Origin: Lysinibacillus fusiformis
GTDB lineage: Bacteria; Bacillota; Bacilli; Bacillales_A; Planococcaceae
Length of the DNA: 64,000 nt
Assembly: GCF_007362955.1 (NCBI RefSeq)
Contig: NZ_CP041696.1
Span: 744,001 to 808,000 of the forward strand
Direction of reading: 5' to 3'
The translations under genes and the position numbers were made by a program. The first letter of the stretch is position 1. Every line of letters begins with the position of its first letter. Below, in pieces: positions 36,396 through 45,101 of this stretch. The notes below the pieces were generated by a model. It was not told the DNA's origin, did no database searches, and saw nothing but the letters and a program-made list of their open reading frames with translations.

Positions 36396-36477
36396 ATTGC
36401 AGGGGGACTCATCCTGAGTTGAGAAGGTAAAACCTGACCCTTTGAACCTGTTAGTTAATACTGACGTAGGGAGCAAT
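36396..36477 (+). promoter_or_regulatory. TPP (thi-box) riboswitch
   Basis: The conserved pieces are in order: GGGGGACTCATCCTGAGTTG, GAGAAGGTAAAACCTGACCC, TTTGAACCTG and ACTGACGTAGGGA, closed by an ATTGC/GCAAT outer stem. Thiamin pyrophosphate binding should shut off the thiM-thiD-thiE operon through the terminator at 36495. Confidence 0.97.
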
Positions 36478-36494
36478 ACATCTTGTTATTGATG

Positions 36495-36541
36495 AAAAGC
36501 TCTTTTTACGTGTATTCTCTTGCACGAAAAAGAGCTTTTTT
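36495..36541 (+). terminator. Riboswitch-controlled terminator
   Basis: AAAAGCTCTTTTT and AAAAAGAGCTTTT arms with inner CGTG/CACG and a T run, about 17 bases after the aptamer. Confidence 0.92.
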
Positions 36542-36577
36542 GCATGCTTACGTCCATCCAAAAAAGGAGGACTTACA

Positions 36578-37333
36578 ATGATTTTCCAAACTATCCGTAA
36601 ACAACAGCCACTTATTCACTGTATAACAAATTATGTAGTGGCAAATTTTCAAGCAAATGGCTTACTAGCTATTGGCGCTTCTCCTGTAATGGCCGAGGAA
36701 GTCGAGGAAGTCGAAGAAATGGTAAAAATTGCTTCCGCTCTATTATTAAATACTGGTACGATTAATGAACGTACAAAGGAATCTATGCTACATGCAGGGA
36801 AAAAGGCCAATATGCTTGGCATTCCGATAATTTTAGATCCCGTTGGTGTAGGAGCAACTACTTTTCGAAAAAAAACGATTCACCTGCTATTAACACATGT
36901 TAAATTTGCTGTTATTCGTTGCAATATTGGTGAACTTGCTGCTATTGCCAATGTGAGTTGGCAACAAAAAGGCGTCGACAGTGGTAATGGCTCGATTTGT
37001 ATTGAGGTTGAAGCAAAAAAAATTGCCCAACGCTTTGATTGTATCGTTATTGTGACCGGTGAAAAAGATTTTATAACCGATGGTGAACAGATGCATTGGG
37101 TTGTAGGTGGGCATCATCAGATGACCGAAGTCACAGGGACAGGCTGCCTATTAAGTGCAATTTGTGCTGCAGCATATGTTGTACAAAACGAGCCATTTAA
37201 ACAATTAGTAAACACATTAGTAGCTTATAAACAATTAGCTGAACATGCTGCTTACTCTACGCAAAATATTGGTGATTTTCAAATAGCTGTCCTAAATGAG
37301 TTACATCGTCTTTCAAAGGACGGTGAAAAATAA
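36578..37333 (+). CDS. thiM: Hydroxyethylthiazole kinase
   Basis: ThiM phosphorylates 4-methyl-5-(2-hydroxyethyl)thiazole, the salvage route to the thiazole half of thiamin. The 251 residues show [20 protein letters not shown] near the N-terminus, [10 protein letters not shown], and the anion-hole [10 protein letters not shown] with its Cys (about residue 190). AAAAGGAGG precedes the ATG. It is first in the TPP-riboswitch operon and its stop codon overlaps the thiD start by one base. Confidence 0.96.
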   Translation: MIFQTIRKQQPLIHCITNYVVANFQANGLLAIGASPVMAEEVEEVEEMVKIASALLLNTGTINERTKESMLHAGKKANMLGIPIILDPVGVGATTFRKKTIHLLLTHVKFAVIRCNIGELAAIANVSWQQKGVDSGNGSICIEVEAKKIAQRFDCIVIVTGEKDFITDGEQMHWVVGGHHQMTEVTGTGCLLSAICAAAYVVQNEPFKQLVNTLVAYKQLAEHAAYSTQNIGDFQIAVLNELHRLSKDGEK

Positions 37334-38160
37334 TGCATATCGTGACTACAATCGCGGGCTCAGATAGTGGCGGTGGTGCAGGTATACAAGCAGATTTAAA
37401 AACATTTCAAGAATTAAATGTTTTTGGCACTTCTGTTATTACCGCTTTAACTGCACAAAATACATTAGGTGTGTCCGATGTTTTACCAATCGATACCATA
37501 TTTATCGAAAAACAATTTCATGCACTATTAGAGGATTTTTCGATTAGTGCGCTCAAAACAGGCATGCTTTTCTCCTCTGAAATTATTCAGGCAATTGCCA
37601 ATATCATGGCTGATTTAGATATACCACTTATCATTGATCCAGTAATGATTGCTAAAGGGGGCGAAAGCTTATTGCAACAACAAGCAATCGAGGCAATGCG
37701 ATATTATTTATTGCCGTTAGCAACAGTCATTACGCCAAATATCCCTGAAGCAGAAGTGTTAACAGGGAAAAAAGTAGATGATATTGCATCCATACAGCAG
37801 GCTGCTCAAACACTTTTACAACTAGGTACACGTTGTGTTGTCATTAAAGGTGGACATTTAACTGACGAGAATTTTGCGACTGACTATGTATTTTTTAAAG
37901 ATGGTCGCGCTTTTTCCATGCAAACTACACGTATAGCAACAAAAAACACTCATGGTACAGGTTGCACATTTTCTGCTGCATTAGCAGCTTTTATAGGGCG
38001 TGAATTACCGATAGATTCAGCTGTAGTAGAAGCAAAAAAGTTTATTCAGTTAGCAATCACCCATGATCTATCTATTGGCAATGGACACGGTCCGACGAAT
38101 CATTTCGCCTACCGTAAATACAAAGATTCTTGCGAGGTGACAATTCATGAATTGTCATGA
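37333..38160 (+). CDS. thiD: Hydroxymethylpyrimidine/phosphomethylpyrimidine kinase
   Basis: ThiD adds the first and second phosphates to 4-amino-5-hydroxymethyl-2-methylpyrimidine. It is a 275-residue ribokinase-fold enzyme with [19 protein letters not shown] at the N-terminus, [12 protein letters not shown] in the middle and the ATP/anion-hole [15 protein letters not shown] near residue 215. The frame overlaps the stop of thiM by one base and extends 14 bases into thiE, so the operon is translationally coupled. Confidence 0.96.
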   Translation: MHIVTTIAGSDSGGGAGIQADLKTFQELNVFGTSVITALTAQNTLGVSDVLPIDTIFIEKQFHALLEDFSISALKTGMLFSSEIIQAIANIMADLDIPLIIDPVMIAKGGESLLQQQAIEAMRYYLLPLATVITPNIPEAEVLTGKKVDDIASIQQAAQTLLQLGTRCVVIKGGHLTDENFATDYVFFKDGRAFSMQTTRIATKNTHGTGCTFSAALAAFIGRELPIDSAVVEAKKFIQLAITHDLSIGNGHGPTNHFAYRKYKDSCEVTIHELS

Positions 38161-38782
38161 TTTAAGGCTTTATTTTATTATGGGTTCGACGAACGTTAAA
38201 AAGCGCCATCCCTTAGAAGTGCTTGAAGAAGCACTGCAATCAGGCATTACTATGTTTCAATTTCGTGAAAAGGGTCCAGATGCAATAACTGGCCAAGCTT
38301 ATGAAAATTTTGCTCGAAGTTGTCAAAACCTTTGCAAACAGTATCATATTCCGTTTATCGTCAATGATGATGTCGAGCTTGCCTTAAAACTTGATGCGGA
38401 TGGCATCCATATTGGGCAAGAAGATTTTCCTGTTGCTGTTATTCGAGAAAAAATCGGAAATAGGTTACTTGGTGTTTCTGTTCATACAAAAGATGAATTG
38501 CAAATTGCCTTACAATACGAAGCTGATTATGTAGGCATTGGTCCTATTTTTGCAACCACTTCAAAAAGGGATGCCAAACAACCAAGTGGTACTGAATTTT
38601 TACAGCAAGCCTGTACTGATTATCCTGAATTGCCGATAGTGGCAATTGGCGGTATTGATGAATTCAATGCACAGAAAGTATTAAAAGCAGGTGCGAATGG
38701 TATTGCTGTTATCTCTGCTATTTGTGAAAGTGTAAATATAAAAAATACTGTGAAGACTTTAACATCATGTCAATCACGTTAA
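38147..38782 (+). CDS. thiE: Thiamine-phosphate synthase
   Basis: ThiE joins the pyrimidine pyrophosphate and thiazole phosphate to thiamin monophosphate. The 211-residue TIM barrel has FQFREKGP, the substrate-binding IVNDDVELALKLDADGIHIG, GPIFATTSKRDAK and AIGGIDEFN, all conserved in the family. GCGAGGTGAC precedes its ATG, which lies inside the end of thiD. Together thiM, thiD and thiE form a salvage operon; no de novo thiazole or pyrimidine genes are present here. Confidence 0.96.
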   Translation: MNCHDLRLYFIMGSTNVKKRHPLEVLEEALQSGITMFQFREKGPDAITGQAYENFARSCQNLCKQYHIPFIVNDDVELALKLDADGIHIGQEDFPVAVIREKIGNRLLGVSVHTKDELQIALQYEADYVGIGPIFATTSKRDAKQPSGTEFLQQACTDYPELPIVAIGGIDEFNAQKVLKAGANGIAVISAICESVNIKNTVKTLTSCQSR

Positions 38783-38814
38783 CATGGGATAAAAACAGTA
38801 AATTTAAACAAACT

Positions 38815-38845
38815 AAAACCAGTGCCTTTTACGGTCACTGGTTTT
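38815..38845 (+). terminator. Terminator between thiE and the spore protein gene
   Basis: AAAACCAGTG and CACTGGTTTT stem between convergent genes; it may serve both. Confidence 0.85.
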
Positions 38846-38870
38846 AAGTTTATAAATGCTTATTCTGCAT

Positions 38871-39089
38871 TTATTGGTTGTTGTTTGGCATACCTTTTAA
38901 TTGAGATTCTGCCATTTGTACAAGACGTTTAGTGATTTCACCACCAACGGAACCGTTGGCACGAGCTGAAGCGTCAGCTCCTAATTGAACACCAAATTCT
39001 TGTGCAATTTCGTATTTCATTTGATCTAGCGCTTGTTGTACACCAGGTACTGCAAGCTTGTTTGAACTGCGGTTGTTGTTTGCTGTCAT
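38871..39089 (-). CDS. sspA: Alpha/beta-type small acid-soluble spore protein
   Basis: A 72-residue protein that coats and protects DNA in dormant spores. It has the alpha/beta SASP signatures: [20 protein letters not shown], whose E-F-G is the germination protease site region, and [17 protein letters not shown]. The ATG at 39087-39089 follows AAGGAGGTGAGAG. Expression is expected from sigma-G in the forespore. Several paralogues usually exist, so the sspA name rests on position next to thiI. Confidence 0.95.
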   Translation of the reverse strand: MTANNNRSSNKLAVPGVQQALDQMKYEIAQEFGVQLGADASARANGSVGGEITKRLVQMAESQLKGMPNNNQ

Positions 39090-39195
39090 GTCTCTCACCT
39101 CCTTGTGAATATAGAATGTGCGATATTTGTTTTTTAATACGAAAATTTTAAAGGTAAAATGTAACTGCAAAGGAAATCAATTAGAAATCAAATAA

Positions 39196-39228
39196 AAACC
39201 GTCTCAAAATAGAACTTTGAGACGGTTT
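39196..39228 (-). terminator. Intrinsic terminator after thiI
   Basis: AAACCGTCTCAAA and TTTGAGACGGTTT stem followed on the minus strand by TTTATTTG. Confidence 0.9.
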
Positions 39229-39288
39229 CTTTCCTATACATATAACGAATCGAGTTTGCTTAATAGCAGAACAAATTAAAATTTACTT

Positions 39289-40500
39289 CTATAAAAGATC
39301 TGCAAATTTATCAGCAGGTTGTTCTTTTTTCGGGAAAATATAGACCTCACGATTTTTCACAGCTCGATCGATTAGTTCATCGAATTCAGAAAAACTTTCG
39401 TAATGCTCTACTTTTTCAAGTTTAGGTTTTGTTTTTGGACTAGCTGGCGTGAATATTGTACAGCAGTCTTCGAATGGTTGAATTGACGTTTCATATGTGC
39501 CAATTTTCTCAGCGATTTCAATTATCTCTAATTTATCAGTTGAAATTAGTGGACGTAAAATCGGTGTGTTAGTCACAGCATTGATTGCTGTTAAGCTTTC
39601 AAGCGTTTGGCTTGCTACTTGCCCAAGACTTTCACCAGTAACAATCGCTAATGCATCTATTTCTTCACGTACTTTGTCAGCAACTTTTAACATCATACGA
39701 CGAGTTGTTGTCATCGACACATTAGATGGCACTTTTTCTTTAATAAGAACTTGGATTTCTGTAAAAGGAATAACATGTAGTCGAATATTCGCGCCAAATT
39801 TCGTTAATTCATTGGCAAGCACTTTTACTTTTTCCAATGAATTTTGACTTGTATATGGCGGACTGAAGAAATGAATTGCTTCTAAACGAACTCCTCGTTT
39901 CATCATTAAATATCCTGCAACAGGGCTATCGATACCACCTGATAGCATTAGTAATGATTTACCGTTGGAGCCAACTGGCATGCCACCAGCACCCGGAATA
40001 ACTTGTGCCATCATATAAGTAGCATCATGGCGTACCTCAACCCGAAGCTCTACATCTGGTTTTTTCACTTTTACTGATAAATTTTGATACTGCGGTAATA
40101 CATGCCCACCAATTTCACGCTGAATGGCATGCGAATCTAAAGGGAATGTTTTATCTGTACGCTTAACCTCTACTTTAAAAGTCAATTGTTCATGTTTAAA
40201 CGTATCCATAATTGTAATCGCCAGTGATTTCATCGCCTCAATGTCTTTGTCACAAGCGGCAACTGGACTGAATGATTGAATCCCAAAAATTTTCGGTAAC
40301 CCATTTAGTAAAACGTCCATTTGTGCTTGATCTTGAATTGCGATGAACATACGATCACGCTCTGTACGAATGTGTAAATGACCTAAATCTGCAAATGCAT
40401 GGCGAATATTTTCGCGCAAGCGACGGATAAAGTCCATCTTGTTACGTCCTTTTGTAGATAGCTCACCATATCGAATTAAAATTTCTTTCCAAATCATCAT
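39289..40500 (-). CDS. thiI: tRNA 4-thiouridine synthase ThiI
   Basis: ThiI adenylates U8 of tRNA and transfers sulphur to make 4-thiouridine, an ultraviolet sensor. The 403 residues comprise the N-terminal ferredoxin-like and THUMP domains (about 1-165) and the PP-loop ATPase domain (LLMLSGGIDSPVAGYLMMKR, about residue 185). No C-terminal rhodanese domain is present, as in B. subtilis, where a dedicated cysteine desulfurase supplies the sulphur. The start overlaps the stop of that desulfurase gene (ATGA). Confidence 0.96.
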   Translation of the reverse strand: MMIWKEILIRYGELSTKGRNKMDFIRRLRENIRHAFADLGHLHIRTERDRMFIAIQDQAQMDVLLNGLPKIFGIQSFSPVAACDKDIEAMKSLAITIMDTFKHEQLTFKVEVKRTDKTFPLDSHAIQREIGGHVLPQYQNLSVKVKKPDVELRVEVRHDATYMMAQVIPGAGGMPVGSNGKSLLMLSGGIDSPVAGYLMMKRGVRLEAIHFFSPPYTSQNSLEKVKVLANELTKFGANIRLHVIPFTEIQVLIKEKVPSNVSMTTTRRMMLKVADKVREEIDALAIVTGESLGQVASQTLESLTAINAVTNTPILRPLISTDKLEIIEIAEKIGTYETSIQPFEDCCTIFTPASPKTKPKLEKVEHYESFSEFDELIDRAVKNREVYIFPKKEQPADKFADLL

Positions 40501-41660
40501 ACATATTCTCCTTTAAGTTCCGTTAGTACTTCATTCAATACTTGTTTAAATAGCACAATATCTTCGTCCGTTACATGTGCACCAAAGCTTACACGGATAA
40601 CACCTTTTTTAAAATGCTCATCGATATTTAAAGCTTCTACAACATGACTTGTTTTCGTTTGCTTGGAAGAACACGCACTCGATGTTGACACAATAACGCC
40701 ACGTTTCTGTAGTGCATTTATAATGACTTCACCTTTTAAATCACGCACACTAAATGATAAAATATGAGCCGCACCCTGTGATGTCGATATAATATGCACA
40801 GCCTCACCAAAACCTTTTAACTCTGTACATATTTCATCCTGCCATGTACGATATTTTTTCGTACGTTCACTCATTGTTTCGATAGCCATACGAGCTGCCT
40901 TTGATAGCGCTACCGCTTGTGGAACAGCCACAGTGCCACTACGTAAGCCAAATTCCTGTCCTCCACCAAGTGCATATGGCTGCCATTGCATTTTTTTACG
41001 AAATGCTAATATACCCGAACCTTTTAAACCATGAATTTTATGACCAGATATGGAAATACAGTCTGGTCCTTCATCTTCTTTAAAAGTTATTGGCAGTTTT
41101 CCAAAGCTCTGCACTGCATCAACATGAAATGCGGCACGACTTGCTTCATGGACAATTTTTGCCGCTTCAAAAATCGGCTGAATAGCACCCATTTCGTTAT
41201 TAATATGCATCATACTTACTAAAATAGTGTCCTTGCGTACTTTTTCTCGTAGCTCATCTAACGACACTACACCCTTTTTATCGGCCTGTAGATATTCTAT
41301 TTCAAAGCCTTCTTTTTCAAGTTGCTTCACCGATTCTAACACAGATGGATGTTCGATTTCCGTAGTCAAAATATGGTTACCTTTATGAGTATTACCATGC
41401 GCTAGCCCGAAAATAGCCGTATTATTGGATTCCGTACCTCCCGAAGTAAACAGTACATTTATCGCCTCAGTATGCAAAATGTCTGCTACTTGTTCACGAG
41501 CACGCATTAATAAATTATTTGATTCTACACCCATAGCATGAATCGATGCAGGGTTGGCGTAATACTGCTCATTTACTGCCATAAATGCTTGCATCACTTC
41601 TTTATAAGGTTTAGTTGTTGCGCTGTTATCTAGATAGATTGTATTTTCTTTCATTGTCAT
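40497..41660 (-). CDS. nifZ: Cysteine desulfurase (NifZ type, partner of ThiI)
   Basis: A PLP-dependent enzyme that takes sulphur from L-cysteine as a persulfide. The 387 residues start with YLDNSATTKP, include the PLP-lysine motif SISGHKIHGLKGSG (about residue 205) and the sulphur-carrying Cys in STSSACSSKQTKTSHV (about residue 325). Position immediately upstream of thiI with a 4-base overlap matches nifZ of B. subtilis, so its main job is probably tRNA 4-thiouridine. The ribosome binding site is weak, and either of two ATG codons could start it. Confidence 0.93.
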   Translation of the reverse strand: MTMKENTIYLDNSATTKPYKEVMQAFMAVNEQYYANPASIHAMGVESNNLLMRAREQVADILHTEAINVLFTSGGTESNNTAIFGLAHGNTHKGNHILTTEIEHPSVLESVKQLEKEGFEIEYLQADKKGVVSLDELREKVRKDTILVSMMHINNEMGAIQPIFEAAKIVHEASRAAFHVDAVQSFGKLPITFKEDEGPDCISISGHKIHGLKGSGILAFRKKMQWQPYALGGGQEFGLRSGTVAVPQAVALSKAARMAIETMSERTKKYRTWQDEICTELKGFGEAVHIISTSQGAAHILSFSVRDLKGEVIINALQKRGVIVSTSSACSSKQTKTSHVVEALNIDEHFKKGVIRVSFGAHVTDEDIVLFKQVLNEVLTELKGEYV

Positions 41661-41808
41661 TCACACACTTTCAAAACGTTAATTTAACGGTATTTATTAT
41701 AGTTCAAACTTACTTATAAAACCATTAACTATTATTACGCGATAAAAACTTCCAGTTTTAACCGTAAGTTTTTTCCTGTTAGAGACGTATCATCAATGTA
41801 ATTGTACG

Positions 41809-44800
41809 TTATTTTTTTAAGACGATAAACGATACAGTAGTACCGTAATCCTGCTTGCTATTAATTTGAAGTCCTTTACCATAGTGCTGTTTTAATCGGA
41901 GATCCGTGTTTAACAGGCCAACTCCAGATTTATTAGTTGTTTGTCTTACAAGTATGCGTTGCACCATTGATTCGTCCATTCCGACACCATCGTCTGTAAC
42001 TATTATCTCAACGTAATGAACATAGTCTAAAACTTGAATATGAATATTTCCACCTTGTACTTGCTTCATAATACCGTGTCTTACGGCATTTTCAACTAGC
42101 GGTTGGATGGTAAGTGCTGGAAGCATCATTTCTATATTTTCTGTTATCTCCCAAGTAACATGCAAGCGATCTCCAAATCGTTCCTTCTCGATAAAAAGAT
42201 AAGATCGGACAAGATTTAACTCTTCCTCAATTGGAATAAGCTCGTCAATATTTTGAAACTTAAATGATTCCCTCAAATAGTCACTAAACGCTTCAAGTAA
42301 ATTGCGCATCCGATTCATATCAATTTCACTTAATGCTAAAATTGCATTTAATGTGTTAAAGAAGAAATGAGGCTGTATTTGCGCCTGAAGCCATGCTGCT
42401 TCCATTCGTAGTCGCTCACGAACAGATTGTTTAACTTCAGTTAACGCCTTCGCTCGTGTTCTTATTTCCAAGGCATCCACAGGCTTTACAACATAATCGT
42501 TGGCACCTGCTAAAAATCCGTTTTCAATGTCCTGTGGCTGACTCCTCGCAGTAAGGAGGAGGATTGGAAGTTCTGTGATGGTGAATCGTTGACGAATTTT
42601 TCGTGTTAGCTCATAACCAGACATTTGCGGCATCATCACGTCTGAAATAATTAAATCCCATTCTGTAGCATCTAAAATAGCCAACGCTTTTTTACCGCTT
42701 GTTACTGTCACTATATCAAATTTTTCTACTGTAAGAATCGTTTCAATGACTCTTAGATTAATCGGATCGTCGTCTACAACTAATACACGAGGGCGATTTT
42801 CTACAATTTTTGGTTGCTGTTCAGATATACTATCGAATTGCTTAGAGGTCATGGATATCGTTGACTCTGCTACATTAAACGACGAAAGAATTGTATTCAC
42901 TGTTTCTTGTTGTTCATTTGTGTCATTGGATAACTGTAAAGTAAAGCTGAATTCCGAACCTTGTCCTAGGACAGATTTTGCCTGTAACGTGCCTCCATGT
43001 AATTCAACCAATTGTTTGCTAATGCTTAGACCAAGGCCAAATCCACCTTCAATCATCGTATTCCCATGATAAGCTTGCTCATAAGGTTCAAATATCCGAA
43101 TCATCGTTTCCTCATCTATTCCAACGCCTGTATCAGAAATGACAATTTGTGCACGTCCATCTTTTACGAAACTATGTATTGAAATTGTCCCTTCATTTGT
43201 ATATTTAACCGCATTGTGCAGAACATTAAAAATGATTTGTATGACCCTATTTTCATCGGCAAATACTTTTGGGAAGTCAACAGGAATATCGTTTATTAAC
43301 CGTATCGGCTTGTCCTCCGTCATAAATTGAAGCATGTCTATTACACCTGTTACGATTGTATGAATAGAAAAGGTTTGTAAATTCAACTGCTGTGAATGTT
43401 CTTTTAGACTCATCGTATCAAGTAAATCGTTTAACATTAGTGACATTCGGCGTCCGACAGAAAGAACCGTCTCCAAATCCTTAATACTATTCTGATTCAA
43501 TGTTGGCTGTTCTCTTTCTAATACAGCTTTTGAAATATTTAGTATACCGTGAAGTGGATTTCGTAGCTCATGAGATGTATTCGCTAGAAATTCATCCTTT
43601 AACTTATCGCTTCTTTGTAGCTTTTTAGTCAGCAGATTTGCTTCGGCGTGAATCTTAAAATAGCCTCTAAACCAAAACGAAGCAAAACAAGCTATCGCAA
43701 TTATCAAATCAAACGGATAATAAATACTTTTGATACCTGTTATAAGAAAAATTCCCCACCAAAATAAATTATTACCGAATGCGACGATGGCTAAAAGTAA
43801 TAGAGTATTATCCTTAATTTCCTTAATGGATGTAAGAAACATTGATATAATTGTTAAAACAATCGAAATACTCAATAGAATTGTGTATAAGGGCTGTAGC
43901 ATTATAACATACTGCGCAGGTAAAAGTAGTGACAATAAAATAGCTAATCCGCAAAGAGCAATGTAATATGGAAAGAATTTACGCCAACTAACCGGGAACT
44001 GTGGTTTCACACATTGAAATAATGCATATGCAAGGCTAACCATCGAAAGGTGGACTAACTTAAATCCCCATTCATAATTTATCGGAAACCAATAAGACAA
44101 TAATTTCTCATCGCTTCCGAGTAAATTGATGAACATCGCACTAATAGTCAATAGTGAAAAATAAAGTAATCTTTTTTCTCTATGTCCAACAAAAAATAAA
44201 ATAAGTGCGTACACCCCATGCATCAAAAATACAATGGCCACCATTTGTTGCATAGTAATAGAAAATTGTGTCTCACGAGTAATCGACTCAACTTCCCCAA
44301 ATTTTATGGACCGGACAATTCCGCTATTTCTGGGATCCTTGAAATTTGCAACTTGAACAACTATCTCGATTACGTTGCTACCGTTTGTTGGGAAGGAGGC
44401 AGAGTAAGGTATATTATATGCAATTGTTTCTTCCGCTGTTTTCCCTGGCTGACCTGACTTGCTTAACAATCGACCATTTACATATAACTCAGATGAACTT
44501 CGAACGCTAGGAATTCGAATACTGTAGGTTTTTTCGTCATTTGGATTGACTAGAATTCGTAAGCGATAAGAACCGTAGCCATATGGAGAATTATCTGCAG
44601 ATACGAAATCGTTCCACCCGCCTGGGACTTGAATAAATTGGGCTCTTTCCTCAATAGAACTTTCTCCCATCAGCCAAACGTGAGGATAAAATTCCCACTG
44701 TCCATCCAAAGTAATCGTACGACCGTCATTAGCATCCCATTCTTGTAAATCCAGTTGTCCATTGATAGCATAGGGTTGATCTAAATTATGAAACGTAACA

Positions 44801-44916
44801 ATCCACAGAATTCGTGTCCCTGTAAGAATAATTAAAAATAAACTTACTAAAATATAAATTTTTCCTGTTCTCTTAAAAAAACCTGGCGAAAAGTCTGATT
44901 CCCCAAACTTATCCAT
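41809..44916 (-). CDS. Large hybrid sensor kinase: 7TMR-DISM, HisKA kinase, receiver and LytS-type kinase
   Basis: A 1035-residue membrane signalling protein. Order of parts: membrane anchor (about 18-40); extracellular jelly-roll 7TMR-DISM2-like domain (about 60-205); seven-helix DISM membrane region (about 220-420); HisKA dimerisation helix with the phospho-acceptor H449 in NTSHELRNPL; HATPase with GFGLGLSISKQLVELHGG; a receiver domain (about 710-825) with acidic DDD, phospho-acceptor D759 and K811; then a second, LytS/YehU-type kinase with H850 in QIQPHFFFNTLNAI and its own HATPase (LVENAVRHGI). No separate response regulator is adjacent. The ligand is unknown; jelly-roll DISM domains often bind carbohydrates. 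Confidence 0.9.
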   Translation of the reverse strand: MDKFGESDFSPGFFKRTGKIYILVSLFLIILTGTRILWIVTFHNLDQPYAINGQLDLQEWDANDGRTITLDGQWEFYPHVWLMGESSIEERAQFIQVPGGWNDFVSADNSPYGYGSYRLRILVNPNDEKTYSIRIPSVRSSSELYVNGRLLSKSGQPGKTAEETIAYNIPYSASFPTNGSNVIEIVVQVANFKDPRNSGIVRSIKFGEVESITRETQFSITMQQMVAIVFLMHGVYALILFFVGHREKRLLYFSLLTISAMFINLLGSDEKLLSYWFPINYEWGFKLVHLSMVSLAYALFQCVKPQFPVSWRKFFPYYIALCGLAILLSLLLPAQYVIMLQPLYTILLSISIVLTIISMFLTSIKEIKDNTLLLLAIVAFGNNLFWWGIFLITGIKSIYYPFDLIIAIACFASFWFRGYFKIHAEANLLTKKLQRSDKLKDEFLANTSHELRNPLHGILNISKAVLEREQPTLNQNSIKDLETVLSVGRRMSLMLNDLLDTMSLKEHSQQLNLQTFSIHTIVTGVIDMLQFMTEDKPIRLINDIPVDFPKVFADENRVIQIIFNVLHNAVKYTNEGTISIHSFVKDGRAQIVISDTGVGIDEETMIRIFEPYEQAYHGNTMIEGGFGLGLSISKQLVELHGGTLQAKSVLGQGSEFSFTLQLSNDTNEQQETVNTILSSFNVAESTISMTSKQFDSISEQQPKIVENRPRVLVVDDDPINLRVIETILTVEKFDIVTVTSGKKALAILDATEWDLIISDVMMPQMSGYELTRKIRQRFTITELPILLLTARSQPQDIENGFLAGANDYVVKPVDALEIRTRAKALTEVKQSVRERLRMEAAWLQAQIQPHFFFNTLNAILALSEIDMNRMRNLLEAFSDYLRESFKFQNIDELIPIEEELNLVRSYLFIEKERFGDRLHVTWEITENIEMMLPALTIQPLVENAVRHGIMKQVQGGNIHIQVLDYVHYVEIIVTDDGVGMDESMVQRILVRQTTNKSGVGLLNTDLRLKQHYGKGLQINSKQDYGTTVSFIVLKK

Positions 44917-45023
44917 TTCTCAAGATCATACCTCCTTCTTTCTTATATTTTTTTTGCCAATACTTGCATAAAAAAATCCAATCTAATAAAATTCCCTCTC
45001 TCTAAATGCTAATTCTCATAAGA

Positions 45024-45053
45024 AAACCACCAACTTCTATCCAGTGTGGTGGT
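45024..45053 (-). terminator. Probable terminator after ezrA
   Basis: AACCACCA and TGGTGGTT stem with a 14-base loop and T-rich DNA on the minus strand. Confidence 0.65.
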
Positions 45054-45101
45054 TACTCTTTTCCGATATGATAATTTATCATCTACATGTATTTTGTAGT
45101 T

